Assembly (NCBI RefSeq): GCF_905475465.1
Contig: NC_062236.1
Coordinates: 4,040,001 to 4,104,000 of the forward strand
From: Pieris napi
Lineage: Eukaryota > Arthropoda > Insecta > Lepidoptera > Pieridae
Direction: 5' to 3'
Length of the DNA: 64,000 nucleotides
Within the stretch, counting starts at the first letter, position 1. Each line of letters starts with the position of its first letter. Position numbers and translations under genes: made by a program. Under the pieces are notes generated by a model. That model did no database searches. It saw only the letters and a list, made by a program, of their open reading frames with translations, and was not told the DNA's origin. Positions 1 to 11,438 of this stretch are shown here, in pieces.

Positions 1-915
1 GGCACGCTCTATTTTCACCATTGAAGAAGCCGCTCCATCCCATACCGAGATGCAGTAAGATAATATCGACTGTCATAATACAGTAAACACGTGGCGTATC
101 TTCATTGTGTGTGGATCGGAAGGTTTTCTGAGGCGTTTGAAAACATTTATAAGTTTGTGAACTGCAACACAGAGGTAGTTTATTTGAGGGCCCTCGGACA
201 ATGTCTCGGATTAATGATTAATCCCAGGTACTTACTTGTTTTTTTAGTGGGTTCCAGGAAAGGACATTTGCAGTTGGTATGTAGCGTCAAATAGGCGGTA
301 TGGTTTTCTGGACTTCGATATGTGAAAGCATAATATACAGTTAGAAATACAATATATATATACAATTAAAAATAAATCACGTGTATGTATGGGTATTACA
401 TATTTATTGAATTAATAGGTGAACCTAAATGTCTAATTTTAATAAAACTATATTCATAAAATTTGTGAAGCGTCTCCAATGTCTTTAAAACATCTCGTTT
501 TGTTGGAATTTCAATGTAAGTTCATAAAACTATAGAAAACAATAACAGACGCATTTGGTTTGAATTAAGTAAGAATTCCTCGAAATTTAAGAATGAGTCA
601 TAAATAGCAGAAGTTAAATGCTTAACTGTCACTTAGATATAGGCAAGTATCATTCTCACTTATAGAGGATCACGCGTGAGAAATGACTGTCACTTATCAG
701 GTTTCATGTTTCACTTATAGAGGTTTTAGGAGGACAAAATGACAGGACCCAGTAAATACTCTCATTAATAGAGGTTTCTCGCTAACCCAGTCGTCACTTA
801 CTCAGGTATATGTATTGAGTATACAAGTATTGAGTGAAATGAGATTATTTAAAAGCCATTGAGACTTTTGGCAGATACCTAATTAAGCTGACACTGTGTC
901 TTGTTGCCAAGGGTG
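1..915. other. Unassigned AT-rich DNA
   Basis: No coding region or repeat boundary that I can support was found here on either strand. The short open frames near 91-365 overlap on opposite strands and show no recognisable motif. From about 600 to 840 there is a loose recurrence of phrases like 'cacttatagagg', suggesting a degenerate short repeat. Confidence 0.4.
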
Positions 916-919
916 TGAG

Positions 920-1465
920 TAAAATTATAAAGCGCAAATTCGGCCCCGCATGAAGTACTGTTATCACCTCTGGGCGGGGGCTCCCCAGTACCAGCTCCTT
1001 CCACTTGATCGTATTCAACGCATCGGTTCGAATCGTCGACGATCAATCCCTCTCTAAGCGGCTAGATCCTTTGGCGTTGCGTAGAGATGTGGGGTCACTC
1101 TGCATCTTCTACCGCATTTACTATGGAGAGTGTTCAGAGTAGTGGTTCGGATTAATACTTGCAGCTGAGGTTCATCATCGGACCTCGAAGCATACGAAAT
1201 TCCACCCGTATAACCTCGACGTCTGCCGTTCCACAACTGAGCGTTTTTCAAGACAGTTTTTGCCACGCACCACTTTGTGGAACCAGCTGCACACTGGAGT
1301 ATTTCCGAATCAAATCGACTTAGGGTCCTTCAAGAAGAGCTTACCAATTCTTAAAAGGCTGGCAACGCACTCGCGAGCCTCTGGCATTGAGTATCCATGG
1401 GCGGCGGTATCACTTAACATCAGGCGAGCCTCCTGCCCGTTTGCGTCCTATTTTATAAAAAAAAT
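920..1465 (+). mobile_element. 3' fragment of a Jockey-like LINE (reverse transcriptase C-terminus)
   Basis: From about 926 the plus strand reads through the C-terminal part of a non-LTR retrotransposon ORF2, with KAQIRPRM, then YHLWAGAPQYQLLPLDRIQR, a motif common in lepidopteran Jockey-type elements. Frame changes and stops follow (first stop just after 1050). The conserved tail (LWNQLHTGVFP, DLGSFKKSL) is recovered in another frame at 1260-1350. The fragment ends near an A-rich stretch (ataaaaaaaata, about 1455-1465). It is a dead 5'-truncated copy. Related fragments of the family lie at 19996-20070, 43645-43840 and 47300-48010. Confidence 0.8.
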
Positions 1466-2390
1466 ACTGTTGATGTGTTATGGTAACTACTGCTGATTTT
1501 CAACATTTGTATAAGTTTGTTTTTAAAGTCATTTTATTGATTATGACTGAATCCAGTATATGTCCCTTTACTCACCAGCGGTAATAAAGTTAACTTCAAT
1601 AATTTCTTATACCTAAAAACAAGGAAGGAAGGAAGAAATAAAACAACTCTCAGAAGTATAATAAAAGTTTATATAAGTAAATCATAGCATTGTCGTAGAC
1701 ATAATATAACTAGCACAGTGTTTTAAGTATATAATTTTTATCGTGAGCATATTATAAAGATATACTAGCTTATTATCCAAATGATTTAATGATTTAATAG
1801 TACGGATGATACATCAATTCTTCCCCATATTGAAATATCTCCCGTACGCAAATGACCATGATACATTTATCAGTTCAAGTTTATTAAAAATATTTTATAA
1901 TCTCTAATTTTATTAACTCGCTTGTGCGTTGCGATTATCTAAGCTCCCAATGTGCACGAAGCCTTAAGCCTATGTGTAAACTTCCCCAATTTTACACATT
2001 TTTAGAAGAAAATTTAAACTATATCTTTCAACTCCCACTAATTCCAAACTAAATTATCTACCCTTTATTCTATTAGTTTCGAAGCGAAATAGAGGCTTTC
2101 CCATCTCGATATTCTCAAAAATAACAGGTCACTCCTAGAAGGAGGTGGTCCCCATAAATATAACTACCTTATAGTTTTTAATAGAATCTAATGCATATCT
2201 CATCTAGCGTAAACTTACGTGAAATTCAAAGACTATACCTAAACTCTAATAATAGACTTTTCAAATTATTCACCTACAAAGAAGCTAAAAAGCTATACCT
2301 TTAAGCTAAAAAAGCTAATTCTATACCTATATCGTTCTGGTGCTATATACTTTAAAGTGATTGAAACTGTAAAATGTGGTAATTTTAAAC
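1466..2390. other. Intergenic DNA downstream of the EB-module gene
   Basis: AT-rich, with no convincing ORF or repeat. It lies 3' of the minus-strand gene that ends at 2626. Confidence 0.4.
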
Positions 2391-2396
2391 TTTATT
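2391..2396 (-). promoter_or_regulatory. Candidate polyadenylation signal (AATAAA)
   Basis: An AATAAA hexamer on the minus strand lies about 230 bases 3' of the stop codon of the membrane-protein gene. The position is plausible, but the hexamer is common in AT-rich DNA. Confidence 0.35.
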
Positions 2397-2625
2397 TATG
2401 TGTCTTAATACTAATTTATGTTGGTATATTATTAGATTCAAATTTTAAGCTTTTCGTTAAGAGGCACTTTTTAAAGGTATTCACCACATCAGTGCGTTGC
2501 CGAATAGCAGTTATAAAATGCTTATAAATATAAGCGCCTGATAAATTTTATCACAAACATTATAATTTGGACATAATTTGAATTATTGCAACTTTCCTTT
2601 GTACTACCTGGCTGTCATTCGACAT

Positions 2626-5600
2626 TCAAGCGTCTGGTGGACGTATTTCGACGGTAACCGAAGTGGGTCCCGTTGTGTTAGGGGATCGAAGAGTAGCTGA
2701 CCTTAAAGAGGTGCCCGAATGACCACTGCTTGCTTTCGAACCACGACGAGAACCTGTCATAGTAATAACATCAATTCACGCACGAGTTAGCTTAACGCTA
2801 CAATTCATGCAATGATTCAGCCAATTCCAAGTGGAAACAAGCCGTCAAACTCATGCTTAAACAAAACTTAACTCAGCATGCAGCAAAAGTACTTAAAGTA
2901 AACTTATGTCTATCAAATAATGACGTTTCTCCTACTTAGTCTACCTTAATCTGCCTAAAAATGTTAAAACTGTGCTATTATTAAAAACAACTGAATATTT
3001 CATTATTATCGTAAGCTAACGATTAATCAGAATCTTACTACTCCAAAATTGTATGGCTACTCAAAATTTAAAACTTGACTTAGACTTAAAACCTATTAGA
3101 ATTACTAATATAATATATCAGGTATATACATTTTCGTATGTACTACGTTCTTGATTAATCTCACCATGCCTATTTTCTATAGAAAAGCGAAAATTTTAAA
3201 TAATTTCAAGTAACCTGAGTGTTTTCTGTGGAGCTGATGGCTTTGGTGAGGACGTGCTGTTGGTAGATGAAATAATGTATGAATTACACAATGACTTTAT
3301 TTATTAAAACCACCAATTAAATATATGTCAAACAAAAATAACGTCCCTATATCGATAGATATTACTGAGTTATATTTTAGTCGTAATGCAATACAAAAAA
3401 ATAATAACTAAAAGTATTAATTAACAAAATATCTTATATTATGTGTGACGCGTAAAGTATATATTATGTAGTCAGCTTGCCTTACTCAGAAAAAGACATG
3501 ATTCCACCCAAAAAATTATTTGATGATAATCCATTATTGAATTTTTTACTACTGTATATAAAATCAAAATGTACAAAATAAAATGTAGGTAAGTAGGTAA
3601 GTGTAGGCAATATATAGATATACCTATATATTGATAAGATCAAATATAATAGTTGATAACTATTAACTAAGAAAAAATGTGTTTTGTGTTGTTAGTTAAT
3701 TCCTTAATGACACAATACTTGTTGTTAAATTACATTTTGTACCACATTTTTTACAATATTACTTTTAGAAAGTAAAATTATTTCCGAAGCCTATTCTTAC
3801 GATTCATAGATGGCGGTTATAACAAATATAGGATAGAAGCATAGCTAGAGTTAAAAAGTGAAGAAACAGCGAGGATAAGAAAGTAGAAAATTTAATTAGT
3901 CTTAATGGAGCGCTTTCTTGTTAATTAATGCATAAAAAGATGAAGCATCAATCAATGTAGCAATTAATTGGTTAAACGACATCTAGGGACTACGTCCCAA
4001 ACTAAAAGACACAACTTGTCAGTTGTGTTTAACGCCATCTCGTGGCAAAGTAAAAACGCCGCATTAAGACCGAGAAGCTTTAAAGGGAATGAACAAAACC
4101 TTACTCAAAACAAGTGAAATCTTTCCTTGACGATTCAATACTATTTTTAGAATCTTTAAAAAGTAGTCTAGATTTATTTAAATACGTAATGGTTTTCGTT
4201 ATTGATATAAGGTACACATTGGATTATTATTAGTTGTGATTTTTAAAAGTTACGTAATAAGATTTGTCTGTAAAAATCATTCCCGGTTCTCTTTCTACGG
4301 GAAACACAGTTCTTTTCAAGCTATAAGTGGATGGTTAGAGTCACTACATATTCAGTAAGGTTGTTCGACATTAAACATGAAATAGAAGCTGAAGGAAATA
4401 ATTATAATATATTAAATTATATGTTCACCTGGACTTGGTGAATGAGGTCTCAGTTCCTGCTGGCTAGCTTGTCGTGACGGAGGTCGAACGCTTACTCGAG
4501 AACCGCGTCGATCCTGAAACATTATTCATATACAATTATAAATATTGATAACATCTGTCACATTTACCTGGCGATAAATCAAACTGCTTAAACTACGTAC
4601 TAACTAGTAATAAGGGCCAAGAATATCGCATTCTATTTCTTCCGATATTATGAAAAAAAAAAAACGTGTGTGTACTTATGTACACGCGTTAGATGTTATA
4701 CTTCTTTGGCGTAACAAGATAAAAATCTTTCCAAAAATTGTATTCTATTGAAGAAAAAACGACACTAGCAATAGAAAAAACTAAAATGTTGACTATACGT
4801 AGCTAACTTCAGGGTGTCGGCTTTTTGTGACGGTGCGCGGGCGCATCGTAAAAATTGACTCTCATCATTTTTCCCTAACTTTGAATTGACTAAATCACTT
4901 CAAAACGCTCTTAGTCTAAGGATATTCGTTAGTATAAGCTAAATTAATATACATGAATAAAAAACAAGCCCTTGGTAATTTATGGTTAGTTTAATTATTC
5001 AAGATTTAGTTGTATGATTGTTTACAATGTGAAGAATTAAAAAAATCTTATTTGATTATAGCGATTACCTGAGCATGCAAAAGTTTTGAGTCTCTTAGTA
5101 GAGACACGTTCATGAGTCGTGGATTAGGGGTGTTAAAAATTGTTCTGTTCTCCCTCCATCGGGCTCTGAAAAAGTTAGATGTATTGCGCATGTATTTATA
5201 TAGTTTAATGTCTTCAGAACCGATACAATGTAAAGATCGTTGTTCTTTATGGTCTCAATTACATTAGTTAACAAATTATCCTTATTACGTTAAATAACAT
5301 CATAATATAACAATTTATATAGAGATTTATCAATAGATCTTAAAATCACGCGCTACGGAAAATAATGAAATACATTTTAAAATTACAAAGTAGCACTGTG
5401 ATCAATATTTAAATTCGCATTAACATGCTTCTCTAAACAGTTTAAGTACCCGTTTTAAAAAAAAACATTTTTTTTTTCTTGTATTTATATTTTTATACTT
5501 TATAAGAATTATCGGTCTTAGCTAAAGTGTTACCTGCTAAAGAGCCGCAAAACGACACAAATAATGACGAACATCAGCGCCATACCAACCAGTACTCCAA

Positions 5601-8600
5601 TCATAGCCGGGTCCAGAGTCTTGGTAGAGATTTCTATTTCCTTTTCAGCTAAAAATGAAATAAACTAAATTAAGTGATCGTTATAGAGATAAAAAGCGTA
5701 GATATATGTATACTTAATAAATTGATAATATCATGAGAATGAAAATTGACTTTACTTCAAAAACTTTATTTTTTATTGGAGGGCGTTAAGAACGTGTATA
5801 TCAATATCGTATCCTTATTTATTGGTTTTTTGTAGCGATGCATGTATAATATATATTAAGATTTTCCGTGTATATGAATTTAGCATCCCAAATGTTAAAT
5901 TGGAAATTGGTGTCTCACGATTTAACATCTGTTCTGGTTGTATCTAGAGAAGTTTTTTCATGATTATTAATGACTAGCGCAGCTTGTACTTGATTTGAAA
6001 GAAATTAGGAAACGATAGTTTATCAATGAACTAAGGTTATAAGGAGGTTATAAGGAGCTTTATCAACTGGAGCGAGTGTATCGCTGATCACAAATAATGT
6101 GCCTTATGTTTGAAAGAATACTAAAATGAGTAATTATAACCGAACAACTAAGAAGGTTGATAAAAAACTTACGGTTACACACAATGCTGCCATCCACTGA
6201 CACCTCAGCGATCAATTCATACTTGCACACGCATCGATCGTTCCTACACTCAGTTTTGAACACAACGTCCTCACACTGCTCATTGAAAATACAGCTTTCG
6301 TTGATGCCAGCAGCTACAAATTTAAATTATTTAATTAGTAATAAATTGTTCTTTTAATATTAATAAAAGCCTTTTATTTCAGATGCTTTTTACACTTAAA
6401 CATATTTATATTTCTATCTCATTCTTTTTAGCTATTAGCTAGTGCCCTCTTTTGGCAAAGCCCTTCTCTAAATCCCGCCATTCCTGTCTGCGCTGTGCCA
6501 CTCTCTACCATATACCACCTGCTGTTTCCTTCATTCGGTCTATCCACCTTCTAAATTGTCTTCGTCTTTTTCGTTTATTGTACCTTGGGCACCAGTTTGG
6601 TACTTTCTTGCTCCACTTTTCTGATCCTCTTGCCATGTGCCCCGCCCATTTCCACTTAAGTTTATTTATTTTTGTGATTACATCGGATACTGTTGTTCTT
6701 TTTAATTACGTATCTTTTTATCTATTCTTTTCTTCCCTATCATACATCGTTCCATCGATTTTTGATACACCAGGATGCTGCGCTTTAGTGGGCGCCCAAG
6801 TTTGAGATATGTTAGTACAGGTTGTATACAAGTATTGAAAAGTTCAAATAAAACATATACATAGACGATATAAAGTAAATTTTAGAAAACTACTAGTGTC
6901 GTTCGCAATTATATCCAAGTCAGCCTTGCGATTCTGTAACTCACTTTTCGAACTCACATAGCGGTTTTCGCAGCGGCGGTCACGCTCAAATCAGTCGTCA
7001 ATCATTTTATGATTTGGCATTTTGATAAGGTTGCCTTGTAGTTTATTGTTTATCAGAATGCCAAAGCGGGCAGTTCTAGATTTTAGGATGAGGTTGTCTA
7101 GGAGTAGCGTATGGCGTCTAGGTATGCTGGTTTATAGAAATCTGTGTTATGGTATTACAGTACCCCACATTGCAACTGCTATATGAAATACAAAAATTAA
7201 CATAGCACGTGAAAATGCATGCCTACAAGTCACCACCAAATTGTCTAGCTTGCGTGTATATATTGACATTATTCAAACAGAGGCAAGACAAAAGAAGGAA
7301 ACAACAGTTTTTAATAGACAGGTATGCAGGACAACTAACCACGACTGCATTAGATCGATATAAGCCAAAGTTGTAGATGGCGTGTCGTCACCACGTCAGT
7401 TCTTTGTTCTAGTAATTACTTGCACAATTTATAACACATTTATTATTAATTTAATTCTGATAATACCTCGCAACAAGGCTGAAAATTATTATAGTTTTTA
7501 GTTTCTTGTGCTGCGAAAGAGTAATAAAACAATGCGGCAAAAATACTCGTATACAGAGCCTTCAGATCTCAAATAATCATAATTATTTTCTGAATTTGTA
7601 TATTTAATGTATACTAATTCTAATATGTCTTCTACATATTCTTCATCTATATTATCATAAATAGTGAGGAGAACTGTTTATTTGTATGTTAATTCTATAT
7701 GAATTTAGAAAGTTATTCCAATACAAATCTCATGATAAAATATCCAAGCAGTGTCCAAAATCGTGAGTCGAAATGGTTTTGTGTCTACATGATTAATATA
7801 AATGCATCAATGTTTTAATATAAATCAGTATTGTACCAACACTCGTATTAAATAGTTGTGTCCTGAAGAGCCTCGTTTCATTACAATACTCAGTACCTTA
7901 TATGGACATAGGTACTAATATCAAATAAGGAACATTTTCATATCCCTTACATGTGAATTAAAATAGTGTTAGGAAGACGGACGAAATTACCTAAAACCAA
8001 TTGCTGAAAGAAGTATACTATAATATCTATAAGAGATAGAGAAACTTGAAGTAAGTTAAATATCTCTTGAAAATTTTATAAATGTTAGGCTGATGAAGAA
8101 AGTTTGGTTTTTATTTACTAAATTTTTCATTTTGCTTTGAAGCATTTCATTATTTTGCGCAACCATCAAAAAGTTTTATTCTATTTTTACTTCTCTATAT
8201 TTCAGTTTACACTAGGGTCACTAAACATACAACATTCCCTCCGAAACAGCATACCCGTGTAACAGTTATGGAACCTTTTTATGGTAATAATACATGCTTT
8301 CCATACCACTGTATTTCTTTCTGAATAAAGCGTTCAGTAAGCGTTTCGGTTACTTAGGCTAAATAGTAAAAATAAGTCTTTAAATCAGTTATGTATTAGG
8401 TAATTGGACAAAACGTTTGTAGCTGATTTGCACTTATATAAATAATTGTTAATCTGTCATCAAATATTTTACATATAAACATTTTTAATAAATAGTGTGT
8501 ACGTATAGATATTATTTTTATAAAACCGTGGATTACAATTTTAAGCACAACAATTTTACAAACTATAAAAAGAGAGAAATACAGAGTAGTCGATATTTTC

Positions 8601-9583
8601 CTAAATATCTGACAAAATTAGTTAACACAAATTAATGGATACAATAATATTACCATATTACTGCCACTTACGTTTTCCACATTTATCCACATGATTAGTG
8701 ACCGGTACATCAGGGTGACAGCGACAGATCTTATGCACCTCATCACACACGGAGTCAGGGTAACCACACTCCATCACCGTTGAACATGTGTCACCATACA
8801 TCATCTTTCCACGTTTTGAGGGATCTGAAAATTATATAATAAATGTGCTCTTACTGAAAGCTGATTTATACAGTTTTGTATTAACTTTCTAATTATATGC
8901 ATGTAAAACAATGTACATGGCCTTGGACACAGTTTGGTCATTTTTCTTTATAGATAAGTAGGCCTTCTTTTCCTCCGTCGCATGAACAAGTATACAATGA
9001 CACAAAAAAGTTATAGAAATTGACCCATTAAGGACCTATCTGGTCGCATACCTATCGTATTTAATGGTAAAATTCACGTGTATTTTTTCTCTGTTCAATT
9101 CGATACATATGTTAGTTGATTTTTTCCATAAACAAATATGTTCCTGATTTAATTTCGAAGCGAATTATTACTGAAACATCAACCCCAGTCGTCAAATGTA
9201 TATTATATAAACCAGCCAACTAAGACTCAGCTACGATTCAGCGTTTAATAGATTCTGAGCGACACAGATGTCTAATGCTAAGGCTAATACCTTATCGGCT
9301 ATCAGACGAATAATTACGTCATTAATGGCATTAATGTAGGTGAGCTGCTACTTAATTACTACGTTCACAGTTACTGAAACAATATTAGGATACTTAAACA
9401 AAACGACTATTAACTGATGTTTGTCTTAAGTACATATTGAACTGTTGAAATATCCAATAACTAATGTAAATATTTACCAAACACAGCGACGGTAGTAACA
9501 TCCAGCTCGGCCAAGGAGGGCGCGAGCGCCAGCAGCGCTGTGAGCGCGGCCAGCAACGCCCGCCCACACCTCGGGGCCCCCAT
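2626..9583 (-). CDS. Single-pass membrane protein with two EB/EGF-like cysteine modules (8 exons, 288 aa)
   Basis: Exons on the minus strand: 9583-9478, 8824-8672, 6313-6173, 5648-5534, 5165-5069, 4513-4429, 3256-3215 (42 nt, less certain) and 2753-2626. All have GT-AG borders and compatible phases, and together give 288 aa (274 without the 42-nt exon). Residues 1-25 (MGAPRCGRALLAALTALLAL...) form a signal peptide. Residues 49-84 and 94-132 each hold six cysteines in C-x5-C-x6/8-C-x4/6-C-x-C...C spacing, as in EB or EGF-like modules. Residues 147-169 form one membrane helix. The tail (170-288) is rich in Arg, Ser and Pro and ends SVTVEIRPPDA. The predicted topology is type I, with the modules outside and the tail in the cytoplasm. 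The ATG is in good context (GGAGGCATGG) and an acceptor-like TTTCAG lies 5' of it, so a 5' UTR exon is likely. I do not recognise a named orthologue; the role (adhesion or receptor-like) is inference. Confidence 0.82.
4653..4885 (+). repeat. Diverged partial copy of the 'GAAGTTATACTTC' MITE family
   Basis: It begins with an A-run followed by gtgtgtacttatgtacacgcg and a ttatacttctttggcg core, and ends with gacggtgcgcgggcgcatcg and a stretch near cctaactttga. The same landmarks occur at 33451-33825, 37357-37745 and 40504-40869. This copy is shorter and more diverged. It lies in an intron of the EB-module gene. Confidence 0.55.
6439..6665 (-). mobile_element. LINE ORF2 C-terminal remnant (RTE-like), antisense in an intron
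   Basis: The minus strand reads LKWKWAGHMARG, then KVPNWCPRYNKRKRRRQFRRW, RMKETAGGIW and AQRRQEWRDLEKGF up to a stop at 6441-6439. The 'KWxWAGHxAR ... RRWxDDxK ... RxxWRxLEEAF' pattern is the standard C-terminus of insect RTE-type LINEs. There is one internal stop. It sits in the intron between exons 3 and 2 of the EB-module gene, in the same orientation as that gene. Confidence 0.75.
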
Positions 9584-9689
9584 GCCTCCCGCTGCGCCCG
9601 CGTCACATGCCAATACACCTGAAATATAATAATAAATACGTTATAAAAAAACCTGTTTGCTATATAGCATAACTTTGTTACTTGTCTCT

Positions 9690-9801
9690 CACGCAGGTCA
9701 CAGTTGAACCGAGTGCGAAAGGTGCGGCGAGTGGGGGTAGGTAGCATCGCTTGAGCGTCAAACGTCACTGAGAATAACATGGAGGCGGGGATGTAAAACA
9801 A
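9690..9801 (-). other. Possible 5' non-coding exon or promoter-proximal region of the EB-module gene
   Basis: A locally GC-richer patch 5' of the first coding exon. It contains a donor-like AGACAA|GTAACA on the minus strand near 9681-9692, while the coding exon is preceded by a good acceptor (TATTTCAG, ending at about 9618). A spliced 5' UTR exon here would explain both signals. No TATA box is evident. Confidence 0.25.
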
Positions 9802-10135
9802 AAGAAATGATGACTCATTTGTTTATGAGTTTGATAGGTTGGTTAAAAGGAAAGAGGGATCGTGTCGGGTGTCTGAAATTGGAACAGACATGCAGTTGAC
9901 CAATGATAAGCAAACTTATATTTATTATTATAGATCTTTTTGCATCTATTATCTACGGAACGCTTTGATCTATCGGTCAATAGTTCTAGTTATATTGTAA
10001 TAATTTATTTTGTTATCTTTGAAGTGTCGTGAATAATGGTAAATGAGGTAAATCACAGAACAGATTTTATTTATTTTTTTACTTATGTAACTTTAATGAC
10101 GTTGTGGTTTATGAAATTTTCTTTTGAATAATTGT
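9802..10135. other. Unassigned intergenic DNA
   Basis: AT-rich; nothing recognisable on either strand. Confidence 0.4.
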
Positions 10136-10318
10136 AATATAGAGGAAGGGGAAAACTTGCTGAGTTTCTTGCCCGTTCTTCTCAGAACAAGGCCTCCTGG
10201 TAGTTTTGCGAACGGATGGCGTAGTCTTGCTCTTTCGCGAATTTTGTAAACGTTTTTGACATTCATAGGCATGCCCTAAGATGCATCTAAACTGAATAAA
10301 CGTATTTTGATTTGATGG
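10136..10318 (+). repeat. Lepidopteran LINE/SINE 3' tail (ends gtattttgatttgat)
   Basis: The stretch 'ttcttctcagaacaaggcctcctggtag ... gaataaacgtattttgatttgat' has the composition and the repeated TTTGATT tail typical of lepidopteran retroposon 3' ends. No coding portion is present. The family assignment is tentative. Confidence 0.5.
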
Positions 10319-10745
10319 ATTTGAATATTAAAATAAAAATACTAATATCTATTTTACTAATAATTATAAGTTTTCTTAATTTTCAGTAGCATTTTTCGAA
10401 TAATTTGATTAGCTAATTTACATATAAAATTTAAAAGAATTATTAAAATACAAACTGTAAACATACCCATACTAATCTACTAACGGTTGCTAAGCACCTA
10501 GACCTCATAACGTAATCCTTGATGACCACAAAATTTACATAAAGGTTAATTTACTATATAGCATTTATAATCTCATTGACCCTTTGAAGCCTTTACCTGA
10601 TTTATATTTTAAGTTAAAACAAAATTAAATAGAGTTGTTTATTAACAATATAAATAATAGAATTATGTAAAATATTTCATTATGAATTCATTGCACTTTA
10701 ATATACCCGTATTTTGTATGTATTTCATCGAGACGTTCTTTAAAA

Positions 10746-10880
10746 GCAGCCAAAGTCAAGTCAAAGTCAAAAATCATTTAATAATATAAGTAACACAATG
10801 TACACTTTTGAACGTCAAAAAAGAAATGTATATGAAATGCTTCTAACTTTACAATTAGTGCCAGTTCTCAAATCAAGACA
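10746..10880 (+). repeat. Interspersed repeat ('aaagtcaaaaatcattta' family)
   Basis: A block beginning with tandem 'caaagtcaa', followed by aatcatttaataatataagtaacacaatgt and gaacgtcaaaaaagaaat. Homologous blocks occur at 20339-20395, 20812-20945, 48415-48545, 54070-54160 and about 56180-56250. The copies start at similar points and decay at different distances, as retroposed copies do. It probably derives from a LINE, but no ORF is attached. Confidence 0.55.
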
Positions 10881-10904
10881 AACGCCAATTGTTTTTACTT
10901 AACA

Positions 10905-11438
10905 TCCTACTAATGTTATAAACGCGAAAGTTTGTAAGTATGGATGGATGTTTATTACTCTTTCACGACAAAACTGCTGAATGGATTTTAATTAAACTTT
11001 ATAATAATATAGCTTATATATCACAATAACACATAGGCTACAATTTATAAAGATATTGTGTAAATTGTCCAAAATATCAAGTAAGTAAGAAAAAATCTAC
11101 CAACTGCGAGCTATTCTGGTGTGCGCTGCCAAAACAGCTAGAGTTACACATAATATGTAATGTATGATGGAAATGTTTATCTTAAATAGTCCTACAAAAA
11201 GCCCGCCACAGCATATATCCATATGTTATGTTTAAGTCATTATAGCTAAAATAGTGAACCATAACCAAAAATTGATAATTTATTTCAAATACACATTTGG
11301 TAGTAATAAATTGATTCCTAAATGAAATTAGATACTTTTATCGCTTCTGGTATTTAAAGTAGATATAATATGTATGCTACATCATTTGGACAAATATTAT
11401 TTTAATCCTGCGCAGACGAAGTCGCGGGCACCAGCTAG
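10905..11438 (+). mobile_element. Non-autonomous Helitron-like element (534 bp)
   Basis: It begins with TC directly after an A (aaca|TCCTACTAATG) and ends with CTAG directly before a T (ccagCTAG|T), the insertion signature of Helitrons. No ORF is present. The 3' part (gctgccaaaacagctagagttac ... gcgcagacgaagtcgcgg) recurs at 58257-58592. Confidence 0.75.

Noticed and set aside
4429..4513. Direct splicing of the membrane-segment exon (5534) to the exon at 4513
   Set aside because: The phases clash and give an early stop (RIDAVLE*). Inserting the exon at 5165-5069 restores phase and an open frame.
6452..6805. 117-aa plus-strand ORF
   Set aside because: It is the antisense of an RTE-like LINE C-terminus on the minus strand.
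9394..9801. 135-aa minus-strand ORF overlapping the first exon of the EB-module gene
   Set aside because: It reads the signal-peptide exon in a different frame and runs through both splice sites. The correct frame starts at 9583 and gives a proper signal peptide and consistent splice phase.
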